Assembly: GCA_905209135.1 (NCBI GenBank)
Contig: CAJLRT010000054.1
Span: forward strand, 1-6,889
Reading direction: 5' to 3'
Length of the DNA stretch: 6,889 nucleotides
DNA from: an uncultured Eubacteriales bacterium
Lineage (GTDB): Bacteria; Bacillota; Clostridia; Oscillospirales; UMGS1783
This document shows, in pieces, positions 1 to 5,808 of the stretch. The number at the start of each line of letters is the position of its first letter. Position 1 is the stretch's first letter. The notes below the pieces were generated by a model. The model did no database searches and was not told where the DNA came from. It saw only the letters and a program-made list of their open reading frames with translations. The translations under genes were made by a program, and so were the position numbers.

Positions 1-330
1 CAGCAGGAAGTTGCTGCGGAATATGGCCTGAATCAAAACGCCCGTTTTGTTGCCCTTTACAAAGCGCGGCACGATCAGGCAGAGCAGCAGCACTGTAACG
101 AGCGTGACCGCGACAGCATAGACTATGATGCGCGGGCTGAAAGACGCCCGGACGTCGGACGTGTAAATGTTGTAAAACAGCATCACGGGCATGGCGAACT
201 TGTAGACGAATGAGGATACTTTGTCCACAAACACGTCGTCTATGATTTTTATCATGCGCAGAAAATACCCGATTGCAAGCAGCAGAAACAGGGGAAGCAC
301 GATATTGACGGAAAACAGCAGATGTTCCAT
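1..330 (-). CDS. AEC-family (auxin efflux carrier-like) transporter, N-terminal part
   Basis: This is a partial gene on the minus strand. It starts at the ATG complementary to 328-330 and runs off the left edge, giving 110 residues with no stop. The visible part has hydrophobic segments at about residues 7-25, 42-56 and 68-88. They are separated by short charged stretches, as in a polytopic inner-membrane carrier. Recognisable AEC family traits are the N-terminal 'LPLFLLLAIGYFLR', the 'FAMPVMLFYNIYTSD' segment around 45-59, and 'GVLIQAIFRSNF' near 97-108. Members of this family (PF03547) export or exchange small organic anions, but the substrate cannot be read from this part. A GGGGG stretch at 338-342, 7 nt before the ATG, is a modest ribosome binding site. 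The gene has its own promoter and is transcribed away from the DUF3343/desulfurase unit. The family call is confident; the substrate is unknown. Confidence 0.85.
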   Translation of the reverse strand, partial: MEHLLFSVNIVLPLFLLLAIGYFLRMIKIIDDVFVDKVSSFVYKFAMPVMLFYNIYTSDVRASFSPRIIVYAVAVTLVTVLLLCLIVPRFVKGNKTGVLIQAIFRSNFLL

Positions 331-359
331 GGATTCGCCCCCGGTCTTATTCAACCCGC

Positions 360-374
360 GCCGGCTGTGCCGGC
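360..374 (-). other. Small hairpin in the AEC gene leader
   Basis: GCCGGC at 360-365 and GCCGGC at 369-374 are complementary and separated by a 3-nt loop, giving a 6-bp all-GC stem. It lies in the predicted 5' leader of the minus-strand AEC transcript, about 30 nt before the start codon. No T-run follows on the minus strand, so it is not an intrinsic terminator. It could stabilise the mRNA or be incidental. Confidence 0.35.
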
Positions 375-393
375 CCGCAGATTTCTTTTACCT

Positions 394-422
394 ATTATAT
401 AATAGAATGGGATGGTTGTAAA
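394..422 (-). promoter_or_regulatory. Sigma-A type promoter for the AEC transporter gene
   Basis: Read on the minus strand, TTTACA (417-422) is followed by exactly 17 nt and then a perfect TATAAT (394-399). Transcription would begin near 387, leaving a leader of about 57 nt before the start codon at 330. This is the best consensus match in the window and is correctly placed for the divergent gene. Confidence 0.75.
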
Positions 423-448
423 TACTGCGCGCGCCATAAAGCGTCCGC

Positions 449-478
449 GTGTCAATTTCCGCTGCGGCTCCGTATACT
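449..478 (+). promoter_or_regulatory. Probable promoter for the DUF3343-desulfurase unit
   Basis: TATACT at 473-478 is a good -10 box. GTGTCA at 449-454, 18 nt upstream, matches the -35 consensus at four of six positions. The predicted start near 485 leaves a leader of about 25 nt, which includes the ribosome binding site. The weak -35 suggests modest basal expression or help from an activator. Confidence 0.5.
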
Positions 479-509
479 GTAACGATTAAGAAAAAAACAG
501 GTGATGTGA

Positions 510-740
510 ATGAATCATTTAACTTGCATACTTTGCAGCTCGGTCACCTATGCATATAAAGGGAAAGATCTGCTGTCCCGCATGGGCATTTGGTCGCGGG
601 TGGAAAAGCCCGCCGCCTCGCTCGGAGACCAGGGGTGCAGCTATTGCCTGACGCTCGATTCCAGAAATGCGGATCTGGCCATGCAGGCGTTTTACGAATA
701 CGGCGTGCGTTTTCACAAAGCACTCCCTTTGGAGGTGTGA
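510..740 (+). CDS. DUF3343 protein (putative Se/S carrier-like) with two CxxC motifs
   Basis: This is a 76-residue soluble protein of the DUF3343 family (PF11823, 'putative Se/S carrier protein-like'). The family pattern is visible: an N-terminal strand leading into 'SSVTYAYKGKDLL' (10-22), a 'GI' turn at 26-27, the 'GCSYCL' motif at 42-47, and a C-terminal helix ending in 'YGVRFHKAL'. C43-x-x-C46 fits the cysteine position expected to carry sulfur or selenium. A second pair, C6-x-x-C9, lies in the first strand and is the unusual part. AGGTGAT (499-505) just before the ATG is the ribosome binding site. The stop is 3 nt from the next start, and the next gene's Shine-Dalgarno lies inside the last codons, so translation is probably coupled. 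Family knowledge links DUF3343 proteins with desulfurases and, in some genomes, with SelD-dependent selenium use. Shuttling persulfide or perselenide for the enzyme encoded next door is inference. Confidence 0.8.
   Translation: MNHLTCILCSSVTYAYKGKDLLSRMGIWSRVEKPAASLGDQGCSYCLTLDSRNADLAMQAFYEYGVRFHKALPLEV
731..737 (+). promoter_or_regulatory. Ribosome binding site deciding the TTG start at 744
   Basis: GGAGGTG lies 6 nt before a TTG and within the last codons of the DUF3343 gene. No ATG or GTG in this frame gives the expected N-terminus, which begins directly with the family's 'IYLDNAA'. This near-perfect site therefore supports the rare TTG start. Confidence 0.8.
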
Positions 741-743
741 GCG

Positions 744-1874
744 TTGATATACCTTGACAACGCGGCCTCTTCGTTCCCCAAGCCCCCGTCCGTTGCGTCC
801 GCCATGCGCGCGGCCGTGACGCAGTACGGCGGGAATCCCGGCCGCAGCGGACATGCGATCAGCATGCGCGCGGCGGAGGCGGTCTACGCCTGCCGGACCG
901 ACGTGGCCGACCTGTTCGGCGCGGCGCCCGAAAACGTCGTGTTCACCCAGAATGCGACGCATGCGCTCAATATCGCCCTGTTCGGCTGCCTGCGGCCCGG
1001 CGACCATGTCGTGATGAGCGACCTAGAACACAATTCCGTGCTGCGGCCCGTCTACCGTCTGCGCGAGCAGGGCGTCCGGTGCGACGTTGCGCCCGTGAGC
1101 CTGTACGACGACGACGAGACGGTGGACGCCTACCGGCGCGCCATCCGTCCCGAAACCAAAATGCTCGTCGCAACCGCAGCGTCCAACCTGCTCGGCCGGC
1201 GCCTGCCGGTTCGCCGGCTCGGCGCGCTTGCAAAAGAACGCGGGCTCATTTTTACAGTCGACGCCGCGCAGGCGGCGGGAAATCAGCCGCTGTCGCTGGA
1301 ACAGGACGGTATCGACATTCTGTGCGCGCCGGGGCATAAGGGCCTGTACGGCCCGCAGGGGTCGGGCGTCATGGTCCTTTCCGGCCGCGTCTTTCCCGAG
1401 CCGCTGATGGCCGGCGGTTCCGGCAACCTGTCTCTGCAGGAGCATATGCCGGACGAGTCGCCGGAGCGCTACGAGGCGGGCACCCTGAACACGCCGGCCA
1501 TCGCCGGCCTGCACGCGGGCATAGCCGCCGTGCGCGCCGCCGGCGTACAGGAGATCGCGGCGCGCGAGCTGGCGCTGACGCGGTACCTGTACCAGCTTCT
1601 CGCGGTACAGCCGCATGTGGAGCTGTATGCCGGTAAACCGGATGAACGTTTCGCCGGTATCCTCGCGTTCAACGTGAAAGGCCGCCATTCCAACGAAGTC
1701 GCGGATTCCCTGGACCAGGCGGGCGTCTGCGTGCGGGGCGGGCTGCACTGCGCTCCGCTCGCGCACAAAAAGCTCGGCACGCTGGAGCGCGGCGCTGTCC
1801 GCGTCAGCGTGGGCATGTTCAATACCCGCAGGCAAATGGAAAAGCTGGCCTATCTTATTAAAAAAATAATATAA
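744..1874 (+). CDS. Cysteine desulfurase-like class V aminotransferase (TIGR01977-type)
   Basis: This is a 376-residue PLP enzyme of the aminotransferase class V / NifS-CsdB group. It would take sulfur (or selenium from selenocysteine) off its substrate as a protein-bound persulfide, leaving alanine. Key residues are visible: the N-terminal 'YLDNAASSFPKP', H96 in 'DLEHNS' (stacks on PLP), D173 and Q176 in 'TVDAAQ', the Schiff-base lysine K199 in 'PGHKG', and the sulfur-accepting C336 in 'RGGLHCAP'. 'GLHCAPLAHKKLGT' is typical of the TIGR01977 subfamily, which is distinct from the IscS that serves Fe-S cluster assembly. The length is full for the family and the frame is intact. It starts at TTG, 3 nt after the DUF3343 stop, so the two are likely made together. 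No scaffold gene such as iscU or sufBCD is nearby, which argues for a specialised acceptor. The enzyme class is confident; the physiological substrate and acceptor are not. Confidence 0.9.
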   Translation: MIYLDNAASSFPKPPSVASAMRAAVTQYGGNPGRSGHAISMRAAEAVYACRTDVADLFGAAPENVVFTQNATHALNIALFGCLRPGDHVVMSDLEHNSVLRPVYRLREQGVRCDVAPVSLYDDDETVDAYRRAIRPETKMLVATAASNLLGRRLPVRRLGALAKERGLIFTVDAAQAAGNQPLSLEQDGIDILCAPGHKGLYGPQGSGVMVLSGRVFPEPLMAGGSGNLSLQEHMPDESPERYEAGTLNTPAIAGLHAGIAAVRAAGVQEIAARELALTRYLYQLLAVQPHVELYAGKPDERFAGILAFNVKGRHSNEVADSLDQAGVCVRGGLHCAPLAHKKLGTLERGAVRVSVGMFNTRRQMEKLAYLIKKII

Positions 1875-1921
1875 AGTTGTTTTAATATTCACCGCTTTGT
1901 GGTAAAATAGAGAAAACAACT
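1875..1921. repeat. Perfect 9-bp inverted repeat framing the cdaA promoter
   Basis: AGTTGTTTT (1875-1883) is the exact reverse complement of AAAACAACT (1913-1921), with 29 nt between the arms. The left arm begins directly after the desulfurase stop and covers the -35 region. The right arm covers the predicted transcription start. No T-run follows the right arm, so a plain intrinsic terminator is unlikely. The placement fits an operator bound by a dimeric regulator or a DNA loop. Chance in AT-rich DNA cannot be excluded. Confidence 0.45.
1899..1908 (+). promoter_or_regulatory. Extended -10 promoter for cdaA-cdaR
   Basis: TGG directly before TAAAAT (1900-1908) forms an extended -10 element (TGn followed by the hexamer). 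No good -35 sits at 17 nt: the hexamer there is TTTTAA (1880-1885), while TTGTTT at 1877 is 20 nt away. The gap between the desulfurase and cdaA is only 67 nt, and this is its only credible promoter. Read-through from the upstream unit is also possible because no clear terminator separates them. Confidence 0.5.
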
Positions 1922-1941
1922 GAAAAGAGCGGGAAGCGCAT

Positions 1942-2805
1942 ATGAGCAACTTTTGGGAATTGTTTGTCGATACGTTTAAATCCTTCAATATATTCAGCGA
2001 CACGCTGGATATATTGTTGGTTACATACGTCATTTTCATCATCATCAAGTTCCTGCGCGAGACGCGCGCTGCGCCGCTGATCAAGGGCCTGGTCGTTCTG
2101 CTCATCGCCACGCTGTTTGCGAGCCTGCTCAAGATGACGGTCACTTCACAGCTGATTTCGGGCGTGCTCCGCTACGGCGTGCTTGCGGTATGCATCATCT
2201 TCCAGCCGGAAATCCGCAGCCTGCTGGAGCGGATGGGGCGCGGTAAAATACGCGACCTTCCCATATTTGCCGATTCCTCGGCCGATTCGGATTCCGTACA
2301 GAGCGCGGCGCGCATGATTGTGGGCGCTGCGGTCCAGATGTCCAAAACCCGGACAGGCGCTCTGATCGTGGTGGAGGGTAACACCCGGCTCGGCGATATC
2401 ATCAACTCCGGCACGGTGCTCAACGCGCAGATGTCGGAAGAGCTCCTGCTCAACATATTCTATCCCAAGTCGCCGCTGCACGACGGCGCCGCGATTGTCC
2501 GCGATTCCCGGATTCTCGCCGCCGGCTGCGTGCTGCCGCTGACCCGGAATATAGACCTTTCGTCCGAGCTCGGCACGCGCCACCGCGCCGCCATCGGCAT
2601 GTCTGAAAACTCGGACTGCCTGGTCGTTGTCGTCTCCGAGGAGACGGGCACAATCAGCACGGCGCACAACGGGGTCCTGACCCGCCGCCTCAATTCCGAC
2701 ACGCTGGAAGCCGCGCTGCTGCAGCATATGATGCCCGCCAACGCGAACAGCGGCGACAAGCGCGGCCTGTTCGGACTGTTCCGGAGGAAGGAGAAGGATC
2801 AATGA
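1942..2805 (+). CDS. cdaA: Membrane diadenylate cyclase CdaA
   Basis: This is a 287-residue enzyme that condenses two ATP into cyclic di-AMP, the second messenger controlling potassium and osmolyte transport and cell-wall homeostasis. Three N-terminal hydrophobic segments (about 22-38, 48-64, 72-88) anchor it in the membrane. They are followed by the conserved 'IIFQPEIR' junction (85-92) and the DAC domain (about 120-252). Both catalytic signatures are intact: D181-G-A in 'SPLHDGAAI', and R213-H-R in 'GTRHRAAIG'. A basic tail (274-287) closes the protein. Length and topology match CdaA (formerly YbbP/DacA). The ATG at 1942 follows a fairly weak site, GGGAAG at 1931-1936, and gives the usual family N-terminus. 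The stop overlaps the cdaR start by 4 nt. CdaR is the known membrane partner and regulator, so both genes are probably expressed together from the promoter near 1900. High confidence. Confidence 0.96.
   Translation: MSNFWELFVDTFKSFNIFSDTLDILLVTYVIFIIIKFLRETRAAPLIKGLVVLLIATLFASLLKMTVTSQLISGVLRYGVLAVCIIFQPEIRSLLERMGRGKIRDLPIFADSSADSDSVQSAARMIVGAAVQMSKTRTGALIVVEGNTRLGDIINSGTVLNAQMSEELLLNIFYPKSPLHDGAAIVRDSRILAAGCVLPLTRNIDLSSELGTRHRAAIGMSENSDCLVVVVSEETGTISTAHNGVLTRRLNSDTLEAALLQHMMPANANSGDKRGLFGLFRRKEKDQ
2788..2793 (+). promoter_or_regulatory. Ribosome binding site for cdaR inside the end of cdaA
   Basis: AAGGAG lies 8 nt before the ATG at 2802, within the last codons of cdaA. Together with the 4-nt ATGA overlap this points to translational coupling of cyclase and regulator. 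Confidence 0.7.
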
Positions 2806-4052
2806 AAACAAAAAAGCGCTTCTGGCGCAGCAATATTTTTCTCCTCGTCCTCTCGTTTCTGGCGGCGCTGTCCATCTGGTTCTATTACAACGGCATTTAC
2901 AATCCGGAGGGAACGCAGACCTTTACCAAAATTCCCATTGAGATTACGCTGGACGGCAGCATCCCGCAGCGGAATAACCTGACCCTTGTGAGCGCGCCGG
3001 AGCAGCAGCTCGTGGATATCGAGGTTGCCGGTCCGCGCATTGATGTGAGCATGCTCCGTAAAAACAATATCCGCGCGGCTGTGGATCTGCGCACGGTTGA
3101 CAAGCCCGGCGTCTATACGCTGGACGTGGATATCACGTTTGACACGGCGAACGGCCTCCAGATCGTATATCAGTCCGTCCGGTCCGTCACCCTCACTTTT
3201 GACGAGGTTGAGGAGAAGATCGTGGACGTAACGGTGCAGACGACGGGCGAGCTGCCGGAGGGCTACCGAATCGGCAGCGCGCTGGAGGCGAATCCCGCAA
3301 GCATTACCGTCACCGGACCGAAATCCGTACTGGAGAACATCAGCGATTCCATCGTGTATGAAATCGATCTGAGCAAGCGCAAGTCAACCGTAACGGAGAG
3401 AATGGACCTGGTGCTGTATGACAACGACGGGGCCGAGGTCAAAAACCCGTATGTTACAACCGATGTGTCCGCCGTGGATATCGTCGTGCCGGTCTATGTT
3501 GAAAAGGAAGTGCCGCTTACCGTTACCTATAAAAACACGATGGGCGGAAGCGATGCCGGAATTGTCAAGGCGGATATCCAGCCCGCGTCCATTGTCATCT
3601 ATGGTCCGGAGGACCTTGTTGCGGACATCAACCAGATCACCCTTGATTCGGTTGACACCAGCCGGATTGAATATTCCAAGACGCAGAAATACGAGCTGCC
3701 GCGGATTCTGAGCAATCGGATATGGTCGGACACATCCACCGTCAGCGTTACCTACGGCTTTGAAAACCATGTTTCCAAGACGTTTAACGTAACGCGCGTA
3801 AGCGTGATAAACGTTCCGGAGAACGCTTCGTACAAGCTCAACACGGAAGAGTTTACCATCCGCGTGCGCGGCCTTGCGGCGGAGATGGATAAGCTGAGCG
3901 CGGCGGATATCGTCGCTACGGTCGATCTGAGCAATGTCAACGTCACGACCGGCGTCGTCTCTGTGCCTGTGACGTTCAGCCTGCCCACAAACGTCAACGC
4001 CGGAGTGTACGGAACGCGGCAGGAGGCCGCTGTGGAACTGTCGGCAAAATAG
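2802..4052 (+). CDS. cdaR: CdaA regulatory protein CdaR, four YbbR repeats
   Basis: This 416-residue protein has a short basic N-terminus and a single membrane segment (about 11-28), followed by a long extracytoplasmic part. Four YbbR repeats can be traced from the recurrent 'V/I-x-V-x-G-P' strand followed by a small-to-hydrophobic segment. Their anchors are near 72-78 ('DIEVAGP'), 167-173 ('SITVTGP'), 263-269 ('SIVIYGP') and 351-357 ('FTIRVRG'). The fourth lacks the proline, so the most distal repeat has diverged. Family knowledge: CdaR (YbbR) sits beside CdaA in the membrane and modulates its cyclase activity, probably in response to envelope signals. It is somewhat shorter than the Bacillus protein but has the same four-repeat build. 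The gene overlaps cdaA by 4 nt. The GlmM gene, which often comes next and whose product also binds CdaA, is not found here; a GC-rich gap follows. Confidence 0.93.
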   Translation: MKTKKRFWRSNIFLLVLSFLAALSIWFYYNGIYNPEGTQTFTKIPIEITLDGSIPQRNNLTLVSAPEQQLVDIEVAGPRIDVSMLRKNNIRAAVDLRTVDKPGVYTLDVDITFDTANGLQIVYQSVRSVTLTFDEVEEKIVDVTVQTTGELPEGYRIGSALEANPASITVTGPKSVLENISDSIVYEIDLSKRKSTVTERMDLVLYDNDGAEVKNPYVTTDVSAVDIVVPVYVEKEVPLTVTYKNTMGGSDAGIVKADIQPASIVIYGPEDLVADINQITLDSVDTSRIEYSKTQKYELPRILSNRIWSDTSTVSVTYGFENHVSKTFNVTRVSVINVPENASYKLNTEEFTIRVRGLAAEMDKLSAADIVATVDLSNVNVTTGVVSVPVTFSLPTNVNAGVYGTRQEAAVELSAK

Positions 4053-4064
4053 CATTCGGAGTAT

Positions 4065-4110
4065 GCGGCTCCGCCAAACGGGCGCACTGGCGTCTGCGCG
4101 GCGGAGCTGC
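4065..4110 (+). repeat. Long GC-rich hairpin after cdaR
   Basis: Positions 4065-4075 pair with 4100-4110 over 11 bp (one G-U). The core is GCTCCGCC (4068-4075) against GGCGGAGC (4100-4107). Inside the 24-nt loop, GCGC at 4082-4085 can pair with GCGC at 4096-4099 and extend the fold. It begins 12 nt after the cdaR stop. No run of U follows, so it is more likely an mRNA-stabilising or processing element, or a Rho-type boundary, than an intrinsic terminator. Confidence 0.45.
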
Positions 4111-4218
4111 CGCTTTCTGGGGCGCTGCCCACCTGCGCGCCGGCCGTGCCGCGAGTCTGCTTCCGGCCTGCGCGCGGTTTCCGGGGACGAGTGCGATATC
4201 ATAACTTTCTTGCATGCT

Positions 4219-4223
4219 GGAGG
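4219..4223 (+). promoter_or_regulatory. Ribosome binding site deciding the ATG at 4229
   Basis: GGAGG lies 5 nt before the ATG at 4229 and just downstream of an earlier in-frame ATG at 4214. The earlier ATG has no such site, and using it would add five residues (MLEDH) not expected in the family. The site therefore favours 4229. Confidence 0.75.
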
Positions 4224-4228
4224 ATCAC

Positions 4229-5806
4229 ATGTTTGTCGTAAAAAATATTCGGCTTCCCATTGACCGGCCGGCGGACGACGCTTATTGCGAGGCTGCGCGG
4301 CGCGCGGGCCTGCCTGCCGCAAGGGCCGGCGGCGCGTTTGTCTACCGCCGCGCGCTGGACGCCCGCAGGGAACGGCCGAGCTTTGTCTACACCATAGGCT
4401 TTCCCGGCGATATGCCGGCCGGCGGCGGCCCCGACGTGTCGCCCGTAGAGGAGTATGAACCGCCTGCGGTTTCATCCTGCGCCGGCGCCGGGCCGCGCCC
4501 CGTCGTGGCCGGCTTCGGCCCGGCCGGGATTTTCTGCGCGTATCTGCTCGCCCGCGCCGGGCTTCGCCCGCTTGTTCTTGAGCGCGGCGCGGCGATGGAA
4601 AAACGCCGCGCCAGGGTGGATGCGTTTTTCTCCGGCGGCGCGCTGGACGAGTCCGCGAATATTCAGTTCGGTGAAGGCGGCGCGGGCACTTTCTCGGACG
4701 GCAAGCTCACAACCCGGATCAGTGACCCGCGCTGCCGCTTTGTGCTGCGGACTATGGTTGAGGCCGGCGCGCCGGAGGAAATCCTCTATCTGGCCAGGCC
4801 GCATTTGGGAACGGATAAGCTCTCCGGCGTCGTCGGCGCGCTGCGCAGGCAGATCGAGGCGTGGGGAGGGGAGGTTGTGTTCGAGGCCCCCGTGACGCGC
4901 GTCGAGGTCTGGAACGGGAAGGTCGCGGGCGTTGTCGCCGGCGGCGTGGAAAAGATCGGGACCGACTGCCTGGTCCTTGCCTGCGGCCACAGCGCGCGGC
5001 CCGTGTTCGACATGCTCGCATCCATGGGCGTAAGCCTCGCCCCCAAACCCTTTTCCGTGGGCGTGCGCATCGAACACCTGCAGCGCGATATTGACGCGGC
5101 CATGTACGGCGTGTACGCGGGGCACCCGCTGCTCGGTCCGGCCGAGTACGCCCTGTCATACCGCCGCGGAAAGCGCGGCGTATACTCTTTCTGCATGTGC
5201 CCCGGCGGCCAGGTCGTCGCCGCGGCCAGCGAGGCGGGCGGCGTAGTGACAAACGGAATGAGCGCCTTTGCGCGCGACGGCGCCAACGGCAACAGCGCCC
5301 TGTGCGTATCCGTGCTGCCGGAGGATTTCGGCGGCGACCCGTTTGCGGGAATTGCGCTGCAGCGCCGCCTGGAGCAGGCCGCCTATGCGGCTGGCGGCGG
5401 GCGCTACGGCGCGCCGGTACAGCGCGCGGCCGATTTTCTGGACGGCCGCCGCACTGCGGCTCTTGGGCGCGTGCGGCCGACCTATCCCAGAGAAACGGTG
5501 TTTTCGGATCTGAACGATATTCTGCCGGACTTTGTGCGGGAGTATCTGCATATGGGCCTGGCGCGTTTCGGCTCGACGCACGCCTTTATGCGGGATCCCG
5601 ACGGGCTTTTGACTGGGGTGGAGACGCGTACGTCCAGCCCGGTCCGCATCCCGCGCGGAGAGGATTTTGAAGCCGCGGATCTCGGCGGCCTGTACCCGTG
5701 CGGCGAGGGCGCCGGGTATGCGGGCGGGATCATGAGCGCAGCCGTGGACGGGCTCGCCGTCGCGGAACGGATCATACAGGCCCGCGCCCGGAAAGGAGAG
5801 CGATAG
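4229..5806 (+). CDS. FAD-dependent dehydrogenase of the COG2509 family
   Basis: This is a 525-residue NAD(P)/FAD-dependent oxidoreductase whose family has no firmly assigned reaction. The order is: an N-terminal accessory domain (1-90) starting 'MFVVKNIRLPID', as in COG2509 proteins; the dinucleotide-binding GxGxxG (G95, G97, G100 in 'VVAGFGPAG'), ending at E118 of 'VLERG', which would hold the FAD ribose; the characteristic 'FGEGGAGTFSDGK' (147-159); and 'ACGHSARPVFDML' (251-263). A 'CMCPGG' stretch (322-327) carries two close cysteines. The C-terminal FAD-contacting 'PCGEGAGYAGGI' (490-501) completes the fold. No signal peptide or membrane segment is seen, so it is cytoplasmic. The start at 4229 is set by its ribosome binding site and family N-terminus. 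It ends 2 nt before the RseC-like gene, which suggests a shared redox job. This last point is inference; the family is confident, the substrate unknown. Confidence 0.88.
   Translation: MFVVKNIRLPIDRPADDAYCEAARRAGLPAARAGGAFVYRRALDARRERPSFVYTIGFPGDMPAGGGPDVSPVEEYEPPAVSSCAGAGPRPVVAGFGPAGIFCAYLLARAGLRPLVLERGAAMEKRRARVDAFFSGGALDESANIQFGEGGAGTFSDGKLTTRISDPRCRFVLRTMVEAGAPEEILYLARPHLGTDKLSGVVGALRRQIEAWGGEVVFEAPVTRVEVWNGKVAGVVAGGVEKIGTDCLVLACGHSARPVFDMLASMGVSLAPKPFSVGVRIEHLQRDIDAAMYGVYAGHPLLGPAEYALSYRRGKRGVYSFCMCPGGQVVAAASEAGGVVTNGMSAFARDGANGNSALCVSVLPEDFGGDPFAGIALQRRLEQAAYAAGGGRYGAPVQRAADFLDGRRTAALGRVRPTYPRETVFSDLNDILPDFVREYLHMGLARFGSTHAFMRDPDGLLTGVETRTSSPVRIPRGEDFEAADLGGLYPCGEGAGYAGGIMSAAVDGLAVAERIIQARARKGER
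5793..5798 (+). promoter_or_regulatory. Ribosome binding site for the RseC-like gene (TTG start)
   Basis: AAGGAG sits in the last codons of the dehydrogenase gene, 10 nt before TTG at 5809. The spacing is slightly long for TTG, and the in-frame GTG at 5815 would be still further away. No ATG in frame lies between this site and the conserved cysteines. Confidence 0.6.
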
Positions 5807-5808
5807 TT

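Larger units (their letters stand above)
4053..4228 (+). other. GC-rich 176-nt gap between cdaR and the FAD dehydrogenase
   Basis: No convincing gene lies here. A 66-codon open frame that crosses it is rich in Arg, Ala and Cys, runs into the next gene in another frame and has no ribosome binding site, so I treat it as spurious. No clear promoter and no T-tract terminator are present, so transcription may continue from cdaR. The gap is conspicuous because the other same-strand junctions in this window are tight or carry a recognisable promoter or ribosome binding site. Confidence 0.5.

Noticed and set aside
398..403. Plus-strand TATAAT overlapping the AEC promoter
   Set aside because: It is a by-product of the near-palindromic minus-strand -10 region; the hexamer 17 nt upstream is CCGCAG, unlike a -35 box.
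221..421. 66-codon plus-strand open frame at the left end
   Set aside because: It is antisense to the AEC transporter and its promoter, with no ribosome binding site or recognisable motif.
1023..2144. Long minus-strand open frame (373 codons) opposite the desulfurase and the start of cdaA
   Set aside because: It is antisense to two conserved genes with intact catalytic motifs, crosses their promoter region, has no family resemblance and shows the Arg/His/Ala-rich composition of a GC-rich shadow frame.
4214..4228. Earlier ATG for the FAD dehydrogenase
   Set aside because: The GGAGG at 4219-4223 sits after this ATG and is well spaced for 4229, whose N-terminus matches the family.
4063..4263. 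66-codon plus-strand open frame in the gap after cdaR
   Set aside because: It has no ribosome binding site, is biased to Arg, Ala and Cys, and overlaps the dehydrogenase start in another frame.
3384..4475. Long minus-strand open frame (363 codons) opposite cdaR, the gap and the dehydrogenase start
   Set aside because: It covers parts of two well-supported genes on the other strand, is Arg/His-rich and resembles no protein family I recognise.
5698..5808. Upstream in-frame extension of the RseC-like gene
   Set aside because: The extra 37 residues lie wholly inside the dehydrogenase gene, are Arg-rich, and precede the normal family N-terminus at the TTG.
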